A DNA stretch of 64,000 bases from Heliocidaris tuberculata (taxonomy: Eukaryota > Echinodermata > Echinoidea > Camarodonta > Echinometridae): positions 9,895,058-9,959,057 of the forward strand of contig CM046844.1 in the NCBI GenBank assembly GCA_025618425.1. Reading direction: 5' to 3'. The translations under genes were made by a program, and so were the position numbers. Positions 37,205 through 48,893 of the stretch are shown here, one piece after another. Under the pieces are notes generated by a model, which was given only the letters and a program-made list of their open reading frames with translations, was not told where the DNA came from and made no database searches. Numbering within the stretch: position 1 is the first letter of the stretch; each line of letters opens with the position of its first letter.

Positions 37205-38054
37205 GTACCTGAAAGAAAACAAACACATCATGATCGAGCCACCCCCCAAAAATGTATCGTTTTAATATATCCTGTCTGTACATGTATGTCAGTTTCTCTA
37301 TTATGTTAATAATATGAGTAATAAAAATAAAATCACATGAAATTCAACATAAAATTGAGTACGAGTGCATTCTTTAAGTTAGCACAGGCAAATTTTTTGT
37401 TGTTGCTGTGATTGGTGGGGTTCCATTGCCTACACATCCTTCCCAATTTACCCAACAAACAAGCAAAAAATTTTTTTTTTTAAAGGCCTTCTACACCCTC
37501 CACTGACAAAATATATGAGATGCTCCTTGCCAGAATATTAATTACAATTTTAAAACTCTCAGAGGGAGTGGGGCTAGGGGTACTGATGCCGGCGGAGTGA
37601 TCACCCCAATCAAATCCCCATCTTATCTTTTCTGTTTCACTTTCCATGTCATGGTCTTTTTATTTAACAATAACATCATTATCAAACAAAGAAGAAAAAA
37701 TGTTAAAATAGAGCTAAAATTGTCTGTATCAGATATATTGGAAAATGTAAGAACTAAAATTCAATCCATAATAAAACAAAAAAAATAATTGAGCAATGCA
37801 ACCAACAATGCATTAGCAAATGGAAACTGCTCGTAGTCTGACCCCGCTGTGCCTGGGCGCCTACGCCAGTGCTCCCGGCGGGACTGTGCTCTGTTATACA
37901 GTCCTGCTGCACGCTACTCTCAGCTTCTGACAATCAGTTTGGAGGAAGCAAAGAAACAATGATTGCATGTTCCAATTTGATTTATATTCATCAAGTAACA
38001 AGAAAAATATATAAATAAACAAATTTAATTAGTTTTAGAACTATTAAAACTTAC

Positions 38055-38180
38055 CTTCAGGGAAGGTTATGATGGTAAAGATGACATAGAACTAATGAAC
38101 TCTGACTTGAACAAAAATGCACTTTCACAATGTGTCCGATTCTCAAAATTCGAAGTCGAGGCGACGCACTCACGGAACCA
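38055..38180 (-). other. Possible untranslated first exon of the Tudor-like gene
   Basis: On the minus strand a strong donor CCTGAAG|GTAAGT (last base 38055) follows a stretch with a six-codon upstream ORF (ATG ... TAA). In the phase needed to join the exon at 37208 a TGA lies just before the donor, so it cannot be coding there. The upstream boundary is a guess. CpG-richer sequence at 38.6-38.7 kb could be its promoter. Confidence 0.3.
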
Positions 38181-39049
38181 TCACTATTTGGGGCTGTGTC
38201 AATTTCGGTGGCGGTCACAACCTCTATGTTGAAGAGGTAAAACCACCAATATAATCAGCAAAATTTTGAGAAAATACTTCCTTCTACATTTTAGGATGAT
38301 AGAATATCTGATATCTGACTTCATGCCAGATTCTTCAATAGAATCTTTATCATCTTGATCAAGAGAAATTTTCAGGCTGTTTTTGGCCGGTGATCTTGCT
38401 CCTTTCCAGCACACGTATGTGTTAGAGATCACACACTTGCTATGGGAGGCAATTCCTTGTGGTACGAAGGTAGAGTGCGAGGTTATCTCCAATAAACTTG
38501 CATAAGTGTGAGTGGAGGTGACAGGGAAATTTCCCATGACATCATCAGACAAAGCAAGCCAAATTTTCGCGAGAAACCTCTGTTTCTACATGCAATCAAA
38601 GAGGAACCTTGCAGAGTAACTTGCGTGAAACCGCTGCTTGGCAGCGCGCACGGAAACCAAGCCAGTGTGCACGATAGTCACTAGAGTAGATACTGCGAAG
38701 TGAGGCTGGTAGCTGGTGTACGGCCGGTCCATCGTTTGCAATGCAAAATCACTTTAAATTACATGGCATCATAATTGTCATAATGTATCACATATCACAC
38801 ACACGGGTACATTACCAAAGTCAAAGAAAAACAGCAATGGCCATGAAAAAAGTATCCATAAATATCACATTTCTAGCGATACAACTGGCGTTCCCTTCCC
38901 ACTACGAAAAGTTGAAAATTTTGAAAATATGCCTTTCTTAAGCATGTTGTTAAGGAAATATGCTTTTTGAAAAACAAGCTGAATTTCAAGAAATTTTCAA
39001 CTTTAGATCGGGATTTTTCATGTGTCGCAAGCTCACTAGTTGCAGTTGT

Positions 39050-39250
39050 CGATATTTAGTGTGCGTGACACACCGGCGCACCGCGGCGAAAGCTCCGTGT
39101 GAATGGCAACGTCAGTGTCAGATTTCGCTGCACTGGTTTGCGGCTGGATTGCACGCGGGGAGCTCTGGCGCGGGACTCTGGCTGGGGCCGATGGGATTTT
39201 GCTCAGCTCGCGCACACGATATGGTGCGAACTCTCTATTGAGTTTGTACA
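39050..39250. promoter_or_regulatory. CpG-dense patch, possible promoter
   Basis: About 200 bp of unusually GC- and CpG-rich sequence (CACCGGCGCACCGCGGCGAA and similar) stands in otherwise AT-rich surroundings, upstream of the minus-strand Tudor-like gene. Open frames on both strands are short and unrecognised and are probably due to base composition. It could be an unmethylated promoter region or an exon of an unrecognised transcript. Confidence 0.3.
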
Positions 39251-39376
39251 CGGGGCCACAAACTGGCTCCAAAACAGGGAAAATGAAATATTAATATTAC
39301 CATGGCAACTCTTTGTTTTTGGATTATACTTTTAATCAAACAGTCAATATGGACTTCCATTATTTGGGTAAAAAGC

Positions 39377-39737
39377 ACTCATAGGCCCTTGCCTATCTGC
39401 CTATGTGGGACTGTGTCCAACATTTACTGTTGCAGAAGTCAAAAACAGACAACAAAATTGCTCTAAGCAAGATTTAATTTTCTCAAATTTGCTGGATTAC
39501 CTGATTCAGGGACCCGTCAACTCTTACTGTGCCACAAATTTGGGGATTCAGAATTGAAAGTGAAATTTTGAATAATTATTTTCCTCTCATCATGTATGAT
39601 GATCTAGACTGGAAAACATATGGAAAAAGGCCCGCTGATACACACAAAAGCTATTGAAGCCTATTCACCCGTAAAAGCTAGTCTGGAGTAAAAGATTATC
39701 TTCAGATAAGCTTGTACATACTACATGTATAAGTGGG
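39377..39737. mobile_element. Unnamed dispersed element, copy 1
   Basis: This element of ~360 bp starts ACTCATAGGCCCTTGCCTAT and ends TACATGTATAAGTGGG. It is flanked by TAAAAAGC and TAAAAAGT (7/8). Other copies are at 46876-47189 and 48564-48893. It has no ORF. Confidence 0.75.
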
Positions 39738-39998
39738 TAAAAAGTGAAAATAATTCTGGAATAAAGAGTTCTAAAGTTGGATTTTGTCTCAAGTGTCTGC
39801 AGACCACAGCATCAAACTTAGGTCTACTCTACCTGAAAATAGTGACATACAGTCTAGCGAATATTAAAATTTAAAAATTCATATGAAAACATTTAACTTA
39901 AGAAGTTAAGTTACAAAACTGTTAACGTTAGAATCTAAGAAGAATTAATAATAATATTTAAACATGTATGATGTAATCTAGATCTAGATCTAAGTCAG

Positions 39999-41017
39999 CA
40001 GGGGGTCGTTTCATCAAACCGTCATAACGACAAGATCAGCAACATCTCGACGCTGTCGCTCAACTTGTCCGCTAACCGTTTCACAAAGCCGTATTTGCGA
40101 AGATCAACTTCCCTGACAAGTGACTTGTCGGTACCCCAAACCTGTCATATCTTTTTAGAACGCCATCACAAGCCAGCTTTTAGTTAGTCTATGGGCTGCG
40201 AAAAAATGAAAAATGTAATTTAAGAGAAAATTATTTCCTGATCTCCACGCACATTTCTTTATCATTCTTTTTATCAAATAGTTTTACTAATGTTTTTATT
40301 ATAAACTTTTACAGACGGACAATATGTTTTTATGACTTCTTGACCCCCAACAAGTATGTGAGATTAATATTAAAAATACCCACATCGGTCTACCATAGAA
40401 AAAGCGTCTAAAACGGAACAGTCTGTATATACAGACCAATTTAAACGACGACAATTTATCATGTATGTATTTTACCTTTATTTTTCCCTTTTCTCGCAAT
40501 CCTTTGATATAAACAATATCAAATGTATTTTTTATAACTGAATATTAAGAATTGGGTCATAAAATATCTTTATTTAATCATTTTCTCTAAAGTGTGCACG
40601 ATTTGGGTCTTCTTTCCATAATTAGTCAATTACGGTATCCTCTTATTTACAAATCTAGATTCGTACATCACAAATGCATCCTCAAGTTTTCTCAATTTTA
40701 TAAATTCTAAGATGCCATAAGTAACACATCCTTTCATGTAAACGGGATGTTTGTATAACCAGTATTAATTTTCGCTGCCTTTTTTGACATTTTGGAACAG
40801 TTTGGAGAAAACTGAGCCTCAAAGTCTGTTTGGGTAATTGACGACAAATCCAATGGACTGTGATATAGACTATGTTTTTTAGCCGATGAGTATCGATATC
40901 ATTGAGTTGTCGTTTATCATGTCTTCGTGAAACAGTTTGTCAAGTCCATGACATTTCCGTAGATCGCCGACAAAGTTATGACTGTCATGGAGTTGATTTG
41001 ATGAAACGACCCCCAGG
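39999..41017. mobile_element. ~1-kb inverted-repeat element
   Basis: CAGGGGGTCGTTTCATCAAA at the left and TTTGATGAAACGACCCCCAG at the right are inverted termini with further pairing inside (CGTCATAACGACAA / TTATGACTGTCATGG). The flank GTCAG occurs on both sides (39994-39998, 41018-41022). No transposase is visible. Confidence 0.65.
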
Positions 41018-41671
41018 GTCAGTAAGAAAGTTACCAATAGATCTACTGTGTAAGCATAGACCCGTGTGTCTGAACCACTCAGCCCCACTTGAAACTATGC
41101 AGCTGCAACCTGCTGTAATATATGCAGCCAAAATATCAGATCAAAATAGTGAAACTCAAAATATTACTTACCAGCAAGTTGTCTGTGAAAGTCCCTCTTG
41201 TTTGGTGACCAGCTAAACCAATGATTCTGGGAATGTGGAATTTTAAGCATCAAATTTTGTGTTCATTCTGTTTTTCTGTTGAGACTGATTGATCCTTCTG
41301 TACTGCTGCCCTCTCTCTGTGGGGAGAGGAAATCTGCATTTGTTTACTATGGCTGGCAGTAGTACAGCAGTAGAGGGCTGCCCTTATGTGTTTTCACCAT
41401 TACCATATTGGTTTGGGAGGACAAGGTTATATTATAACCTTGTTCATTGGATAAGTGCATAGACCCAAATATTGCATGGTAATGAAACATCATGAACTTA
41501 ACTTAAGCTTTGCCTTTTGTACAATTGCACTAGTTTTAGTTTAGACAGCCATAAAAAACCGCTTGTTTTTACATGCGACACTACACGACGTCGGGGTTTC
41601 ATTAAACATGAATGATGTAAATCTGTGTATTCTTCCACACCATCACCTAACCTGTTATGGCTAGTTGTAAC

Positions 41672-42350
41672 TAGCTATATGAGCTCTGTGGCTTATCAAT
41701 CTGCTACTGGCCACAGAGCTATACAGCCCATGCCTATACTGCGTGTGGAGGAAGATATCAACCAAAAAATCTAGATCTAAATATCACCATTTCCCACATA
41801 CTGTGAGCCATGCAAACCACCCTCGGAGTTTTCTAAAGGGATAACCATCCAGGATCAACTAAGATTGTAAAAATTGAATGAATAAAAAAGAAAAAAAGCC
41901 ACAAAATTGGCAGGTGTGATCAGGTTTTTTTACCATGCACTTGTAACTTGTATATATGGGACTACACATGCAAGGTAAGATTGGTGTAGTCCCATATATA
42001 CAAGTTACACAGTGTAACTTGTATATATGGGACTACACCAATCTTACCTTGCATGTGTAGTCCCATATATACAAGTTACAAGTGCATGGTAAAAAAACCT
42101 GATCACACCTGCCAATTTTGTGGCTTTTTTTCTTTTTTATTCATTCAATTTTTACAATCTTAGTTGATCCTGGATGGTTATCCCTTTAGAAAACTCCGAG
42201 GGTGGTTTGCATGGCTCACAGTATGTGGGAAATGGTGATATTTAGATCTAGATTTTTTGGTTGATATCTTCCTCCACACGCAGTATAGGCATGGGCTGTA
42301 TAGCTCTGTGGCCAGTAGCAGATTGATAAGCCACAGAGCTCGTATAGCTA
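41672..42350. mobile_element. 679-bp palindromic foldback element with 9-bp duplication
   Basis: Two arms of ~339 bp mirror each other around A42011. Outer ends are TAGCTATATGAGCTCTGTGG and its inverse, with few mismatches. The 9-bp AGTTGTAAC flanks both sides (41663-41671, 42351-42359). Next to the axis each arm carries a further hairpin (GTAACTTGTATATATGGGAC / GTCCCATATATACAAGTTAC). Long terminal repeats and a 9-bp duplication are typical of Mutator-like (MULE) foldback elements. Confidence 0.85.
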
Positions 42351-42820
42351 AGTTGTAACTTACAACTTTAGATCATAGTAGTGGCTATGCACCAGCATGG
42401 ATCTTACAAACCAGTAAAATGCCTAATTCATGTATATAACAGTAACATTTTGATTTTTGTTACGACGCATTTAATACATACCATATATTGTAAATCAGAA
42501 GATAAATGACGATAAACTATAAAAATTCAGAGCATTGTCATTGACCTCGTTCCGTCTTCGATTCTGCTCATAGCTAGCGCGCGCATATCGACGTAACGTA
42601 GAGGGCGAATATCCTGAACGGCTTGCGCTTGGTGCCACTGAACTATATGTAAATAGCCTGGAAATGGATACAAGGCGCCAACAACATCGCTGGAGAACAC
42701 GCAAAATGGTTACAAAGTGTATGTACATATAGAATTCACTCAAAAGTTACGGTGTTGATCAACACTATGAATGTTGAGCAAATGCAACTGAAAAATGTAT
42801 AATAGATTATCGTAAAGACA

Positions 42821-42901
42821 GACAGACAGACAGACAGGCAGACAGACAGGGACAGAGAGACAGACAGCCGAGAGAGAGAGAGAGAGAGAGTCAGAGAGAG
42901 G

Positions 42902-42957
<56 letters not shown>

Positions 42958-42985
42958 GGGGGGGGGGGGGGGGGGGAGGGAGAGG
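42821..42985. repeat. GACA/GA microsatellite and G-run
   Basis: GACAGACA units pass into (GA)n and a ~17-base G-run. Minus-strand Ser/Leu frames here are repeat artefacts. Confidence 0.9.
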
Positions 42986-43255
42986 GAGAGAGCATCCAAA
43001 AATAATGAAGCCAAAGTCATGAAAAGTGCCCATTCACTACAAATAGACATATGCCTATATACAGCTGCATATGTACAACAAAATAAGGGGGAATCGTGAG
43101 AGATGGGAATTACGAACGATATCGTCTCCTTAGAGCAATACAGAAAGGCATTCAGTAACTTAATACATGTACATATTTATTCAAATTAATTAAAATTAAC
43201 ATTTATTTTCTTCCTTCGATTTTGTCAACATTTAACATCTACTCAAATACTAGTA

Positions 43256-43314
43256 GTCCCTTGTACCTTGTACCCGTACCTTGTACCTTGTAGCTTGTAC
43301 CTTGTACCTTGTAT
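43256..43314. repeat. TTGTACC short tandem repeat
   Basis: About seven CTTGTAC-type units with small variants. Confidence 0.8.
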
Positions 43315-43656
43315 GATGTCCCTGCATAGAAGACCTCCACCATCAGGAAGGGTAACTCAGGGCTGACGAGAGTGGGGGCACTACTTCATTTGGCTTTGTG
43401 AGACTTTGAAAACTTCTAAACTTTTGGAATTTACGATTTCTCTTGGGAGGTTGTTCCAGTGAGATTTTGCATCTGGGAAGAATGAGCTTGCCAGCTGGCT
43501 CGTGGAGATACGACGTCATACTGTTCATCATGAGAGATGAACAGTATGAGTAGTACAATCTACATCATACATGAAGCTTAAATATAATTAAAGAACTTGC
43601 ACTTCATGGAAGAAGGCACGCTCAGTAACGGGCCTTACACCTGAATACAAGTTTTT

Positions 43657-43689
43657 GTGTTAATGCCCTTCTGATTCTCAACAGATGAT
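43657..43689. repeat. Single arm of the GCCAGAAGGGCG foldback family
   Basis: GTGTTAATGCCCTTCTGATT followed by CTCAACAGATGAT matches the right arm of the element at 5794-5880. The left arm is missing or too decayed. Confidence 0.5.
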
Positions 43690-43779
43690 ATACATAGGCA
43701 CGGTGGAACAGCTAGTGGATCACGGGTGTAATTTACAGCCCCCCCCCCCCCTCCCCACCCTCCCAATCAAATGGGAGAT

Positions 43780-43826
<47 letters not shown>

Positions 43827-43844
43827 TGAACATCGGAGGAAATA

Positions 43845-44033
43845 AACACGATAAAAACTACTTTCGAAAAATCAACTGAAGACAATTTCAATAGCCCTGT
43901 CTATCACCTTTAGAAACGTGCGAACATTATACGATGGCGTATTACGTAATCCGAACCTGATTTCTATGGGCAGTACAATAGGCCTTTGAAATTGTCCTTG
44001 AGTTTATTTTTCGAAAGTAGTTTTTATCGTGTT
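43845..44033. mobile_element. MITE with ~47-bp TIRs and 4-bp duplication, copy 2
   Basis: This 189-bp element is near-identical to 6519-6705 across arms and core (CACCTTTAGAAACGTGCGAA). The flanking 4 bp is AATA on both sides (43841-43844, 44034-44037). Confidence 0.85.
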
Positions 44034-44579
44034 AATAACTCTTTTAGCTTTAAAAAAATTCAAATAATCAAACAATCAATTATTTCCTATCATATGGGTA
44101 TACCCAATATCCCCGGTCAACCGTTTTAAAGCTCTTGATCATTAATATATTCATAATTGTAGGGCCAATGAACCAATGGTAAATTACATTATATACACAG
44201 GTCGAAGCAATCTCATATTCATGGAGCACCTCCATCGCTTTGGGAGTTTTTCATTCCCTATATAATGAACAAAGTGACGCTTTAATGAATAAACGATGAT
44301 GGGACATGACTGTGACAACTCCTAACTGGTGAATGTATAATTATATAGACCAACTTTTGTCACATTGGAATTACTTCTGCCGAAAAACAAGTTGAGGTAT
44401 GCGTAGGATTCCCGTCATTATTATAGCTATGAATGAAGAGAAAATGGATATTCTGTTTTGCAAAAGTGGTAGTGGGCTCAGATTTGAATTTTAACATTTA
44501 TAAAGGTTTTATAATTAGGAGAACTCCCTGGCTTAGCAACAATGATTGGTTTTTAAGGCCTTGAAGCTATACTGCTGAG

Positions 44580-44846
44580 CAGGGGCGGATCCAGGATTTC
44601 GTATAAGGGGGGGGGGGGCACACAAATGCAGGATTGTCAACTTTGGGAAACTGCTTGGAGGGAGACCCATATTTTTTTGGTCTCTCGCCAGCCCTCCAAA
44701 AGTCGCTCAGTGGGGGGGGGGGGGGGGGGGGGGGGGTGGCGAGCAAAAAAAAAAATTTTACCAGCCCTCCAAAAGTCGCTCAGTGGGGGGGGGGGGGGAG
44801 GGGGGTTATGGGGTCCAGTTCCCCTCCATAATTCTCTGACAAGCAA

Positions 44847-44882
<36 letters not shown>

Positions 44883-44991
44883 TTTTCTGCTCGAAAAGGG
44901 GGGGGGGGCACATTGCATTGTTTTCCCTCAAAAGGGAGGGGGGGGGGGTACGGGCCGGGATTGCCCCCCCCCCCCCCTGGATCCGCCACTG
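44580..44991. mobile_element. hAT-like G-run element with exact 8-bp duplication
   Basis: It begins CAGGGGCGGATCCAGG and ends CCTGGATCCGCCACTG. CTGCTGAG flanks both sides (44572-44579, 44992-44999). It contains G-runs up to ~25 bases, a ~40-base A-run, and an internal duplicated segment CCAGCCCTCCAAAAGTCGCT. Confidence 0.85.
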
Positions 44992-45829
44992 CTGCTGAGT
45001 GAATATCTACTAACTTGTTTTCAAAAGAAAAACCATTGCAATTCCGGCGATACACAAAAAGTTTTATTGGGCTGCAAGTAGTTTTAAATTTAGTGGGAAA
45101 ACATAAACAATTTCGCTTCAAAGTATTGAAAAGGAGCTAAAATGGGATAATATATATATAACCATGCACTTTAGTAAATAGGAGGGGAGGACTAGTCTAT
45201 AATAATACAATGAGTGTATTGGACAAAATCAATCGAGCTCACCAGCTGCATAGCCTCAACGTATAGCAAGTTTAAACTATTTTAATTTTTTTTTTTTTAA
45301 GATTTAGATTTTTAGATTTATTTCATTTCATTTTCATTTTTCAAAGTAACAATATTGTGCAGTTAACTTAACGATGATTGACAACAAACAAAGTGCAGAA
45401 ACATTTTCAATCATTTCATGCAAAATGAAGAGCATTAACATTTGAGTTGTTAGAAAATAATAACAGTGAAAAAGTATTTGAATTATGAATCAACAACGAA
45501 CACCCCAGTAAAGTTTTAAACTGTCATCACTGTTTAGTGATGGAAATGAATGATCATCTAACAAAAAATAGTTAGATATGGAATATCCATAAAATCATAT
45601 ATCATGAGTATAAAGATGAAATTCTGAAAGGAAGTTAGTTTTGGCTAACTCTTTAACCCAGTCCCCCAGCCAGATGTCAGCCCTGGCCCTCGACTCGTCA
45701 ACCTTCTCTTGCAACCAGGGACGGGGATTCCAGGAACGGGGGACACGTCCCCTGTAAAATTTTCACTGGGGAAATAAAAACGCACAAGAAAAGAATGCTC
45801 TACATGTATACACTCTGACGTAATTAACG

Positions 45830-45870
45830 ATATTGCGACTGAGAGTACCAATATGGCGGCGTTTATGCCC
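45830..45870. promoter_or_regulatory. YY1-like initiator context
   Basis: ACCAATATGGCGGCGTTTAT is a strong YY1-type/initiator word next to CCAAT. The ATG frame stops after 10 codons. A GTAAGT donor lies at 46649. It may mark a transcription start for a plus-strand transcript, but no gene is identified. Confidence 0.3.
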
Positions 45871-45988
45871 AGCGAGCATCATTAATCATATACATGCATG
45901 TGACATTATATTTCTGTGATTTGTACACATGCATGATACACTTATCTACGGAGCCCGGGAAGGGACATGGGGAAAATCTTTTTTTGGA

Positions 45989-46480
45989 GATATTATCTCG
46001 TTCCCTCGAGATAATATCTCGTTCCCTCGAGATATTATCTCGTTCCCTCGAGATAATATCTCGTTCCCTCGAGAAATTATCTCGTTCCCTCGAGATATTA
46101 TCTCGTTCCCTCGAGATAATATCTCGTTCCCTCGAGATAATATCTCGTTCCCTCGAGATAATATCTCGTTCCCTCGAGATATTATCTCGTTCCCTCGAGA
46201 TAATATCTCGTTCCCTCGAGATATTATCTCGTTCCCTCGAGATAATATCTCGTTCCCTCGAGATATTATCTCGTTCCCTCGAGATAATATCTCGTTCCCT
46301 CGAGATAATATCTCGTTCCCTCGAGATAATATCTCGTTCTCTCGAGATATTATCTCGTTCCCTCGAGATATTATCTCGTTCCCTCGAGATATTATCTCGT
46401 TCCCTCGAGATATTATCTCGTTCCCTCGAGATATTATCTCGTTCCCTCGAGATATTATCTCGTTCTCTCGAGATAATACC
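45989..46480. repeat. 21-bp palindromic satellite, about 24 units
   Basis: Unit CTCGTTCCCTCGAGATAWTAT, where the W is A or T. Every unit contains CGAGATAWTATCTCG, a 15-bp palindrome around one central base. Because 21 is divisible by 3, long frames are open on both strands (LSRSLEI, ISFPRDI and SRGNEI types). These are not credible genes. Confidence 0.92.
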
Positions 46481-46875
46481 TCATTGTACCGTATGTGCAC
46501 GTGCACGTTAGATGCGGTTAGATGTCATGGATATGTCATAGATCTCTGCAGCGCATTATACCGGTATTGTCTACCAATACCATTAAATCTTCTGGATCTG
46601 GATTGTGTCAGTGCATGCAGTGCAGCCTGCAGGACCTTAACCGTAACGGTAAGTAGGCCCATAGTTCTGCAGTACTCTACTGTAGATTTAGAGAGGGAAA
46701 CTCTTTTAGTTCTAACTTTTTTACATCGGTCGGTAGTGAAGAGTAGACGGCGCTAATTAATGAGTTTCGTACCGTAATGTGCTTTCGTATCCCACGGCAC
46801 TCGCCACGGGCACGGCAAACACACCATACGGTACCCTACAGTCCTACACTCCACGTCAGCTAACCCTACCGTAAT

Positions 46876-47189
46876 ATTCACTGTGGCAACAGTAAAAAAC
46901 AGACAACAAAATTGTTCTAAGCAAGATTTAACTTTCTTAAATTTGCTATTTACCTGATTTATGGACTCTTCAACTCTTACTGTGCCACAAATTAGGGGAT
47001 TCAGAATTGAAAGTGAAATTTTAAATAATTATTTTCCTCTACTGTATGAATGATCTAGATCCTACCCTGGAAAAAGGCCTGCTGATACTGATAGTGACAC
47101 ACAAAAGCTATTGAAGCCTATTCACCCATAAAAGCTAGTCTGGAGTAGAAGGTTATCTTCAGATAAGCTTGTAGTACATGTTTAAGTGA
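46876..47189. mobile_element. Unnamed dispersed element, copy 2 (left-truncated)
   Basis: It shares AACAGACAACAAAATTG, TAAGCAAGATTTAA and GAATTGAAAGTGAAATTTT with copies at 39377 and 48564, ending TTTAAGTGAG. The left ~35 bp are missing or diverged. Confidence 0.65.
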
Positions 47190-47963
47190 GTCAAGGATTG
47201 TATTTCCGAACAGATTGTATTAGACTACCGAACGTGTGCAGTTCAGCGCCTAAAATGGGTTTTCATACGCGTGGGACTACGCGTTCGAAAACCACACTAT
47301 TGACTGTCTTTTTCCCATACTTAGGTTTCACACGTTCGGAAATACAGTACCTTTTTCAAGGGACCAAAAAGCCGCGTCGTTGGGAAGGGGTTCACTCGAA
47401 AGGGAATATCGTATTAAATCTATATTGTCTTCTTAAATTTCCATCAACTTTTTTTGCTGTAGGACTTGAGCATTCATTATTTAAGTTTGACGGATATTCG
47501 TTTGAAATTTGAATATCGTTGATTTTCTGAAAGTGTTCGGACACTGGATCCACCACCATACTAGTAACGTTAGACGGTTAGTGGTAGACTCTAGGTCTAT
47601 TTTGTAAATTGTAGTAGACCCCTAGGCCTAGACCTAAAGTAAAACTTTATTCTTTCTCCGGTGGGATATGAAAACACAAGTCATTAGCACCTACACTAAG
47701 TAACAGCTTCGATGCAGTCTCTCTGTATCGTCGACATCGGTTGTGCCGCTAAGAAAGACTAACGAGTAACGTTATGTCTGGCTCCACTGGACCTCTCACT
47801 AGATATGGCCTTGGGAAAGTTGATAAAATGATAGATGTCAGAAATATTATTTCCTCATAACAGACGGTTATTTCTGTCTAATTAAATTAATTAGCACCCT
47901 AGATCCTACTTATAATATGATCTGTGGCATTGTTATAAACTTAAAATTAGTAAACATGTTAGG
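47190..47963. other. Gene-free stretch
   Basis: A GC-richer 108-codon frame spans 47186-47512 and I do not recognise it. It includes a CGTGGGACTACGCGTTCG region, and the rest is AT-rich. Confidence 0.35.
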
Positions 47964-47971
47964 TAGACTCA

Positions 47972-48210
47972 AGGGCGGCGCCAGGGTATTTAAATAGGGG
48001 GGGGGGGCAAAATGACGCGTATAGCAACATCGCACATCGAGGGTCTTGAAATAACAAATAGGACTATAGCAGTTATGTCATAATTGCATGGACTAGCCTT
48101 CTCTTCTCCATTTCCCCTTCTCTTTCTCCTTTTTTCCCCCTTCTTAATTTTTTTTTTTTTTTTTTTTTTTTGCTCGCTTGAAAAATGATAGGGGGCGGCT
48201 GCCCCCTGGC
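47972..48210. mobile_element. hAT-like G-run element, exact 8-bp duplication
   Basis: It starts AGGGCGGCGCCAGGG and ends GCTGCCCCCTGGC, with TAGACTCA on both sides (47964-47971, 48211-48218). Interior G- and T-runs. Confidence 0.75.
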
Positions 48211-48239
48211 TAGACTCACTAAGGCCTACATCTATAGGT

Positions 48240-48540
48240 CTAACTTGAGTTTCAGTAGGCCTAGATCTATCGAATCTAGACTAAAACTTTAGATCTAACA
48301 TTGAATATGTTACTTGTTAGATCTAATTAGATCTTGATAAATATAGATCTAGATCTAGATCATTTTTTTGTTAGACTAAAAGTATTTTACTTTTACTAGG
48401 CCTACATGTAGATCACTCATCCAATGTACTACTAGGTTATGATTATGGCCTAGATCTAGTTATCTAGATCTAACGTTAGATCTAACGTTACTAGAGTACT
48501 AAGTAGAAGTAAATGTTAGACCTAATGTTAGGCCACTAAC
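48240..48540. repeat. TAGATCTA/TAACGTTA-rich low-complexity region
   Basis: Dense AGATCTAG, TAGATCTA and GATCTAACGTTAGATC words without a fixed period. Similar words recur at 47.5-50.0 kb and 56.2-56.5 kb. Confidence 0.7.
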
Positions 48541-48563
48541 TAAAAAAATGTAAAGTTAGACCC

Positions 48564-48893
48564 ACTCATAGGCCCTTGCCTATGTGGGACTGTGTCCAGA
48601 ATTCACTGTTGCAACTTCCAGCAGTCAAAAACAGACAAAAAAATTCCCCAAGCAAGATTTAATTTTCCTAAATTTGCTGGATTACCTGATTCAGGGACTC
48701 TTCAACTTTTACTGTGCAAATTTGGGGATTGAGAATTGAAAGTGAAATTTTAAATGATTTTTTTCCTCTTAATTATGTATGAATGATCTAGACTGGAAAA
48801 AGGCCTGCTGAATACTATTGAAGCCTATTCACATGTAAAAGCTAGTCTGGAGTACAAGGTATCTTCAGATAAGCTTGTACATGTATAAGTGAG
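48564..48893. mobile_element. Unnamed dispersed element, copy 3, exact 8-9-bp duplication
   Basis: It starts ACTCATAGGCCCTTGCCTAT and ends ACATGTATAAGTGAG. TTAGACCC (with a shared preceding G) flanks both sides (48556-48563, 48894-48901). Confidence 0.8.

Noticed and set aside
38199..38552. 117-codon minus-strand frame near the Tudor-like gene
   Set aside because: It ends in a hydrophobic then basic tail with no donor in a matching phase. It could be leader sequence but is not supported as coding.
45894..46756. Long open frames of 186-275 codons on both strands over the 21-bp array
   Set aside because: They arise because the repeat length is a multiple of three. The peptides are exact heptad repeats on three frames, with no start context or splice signals.
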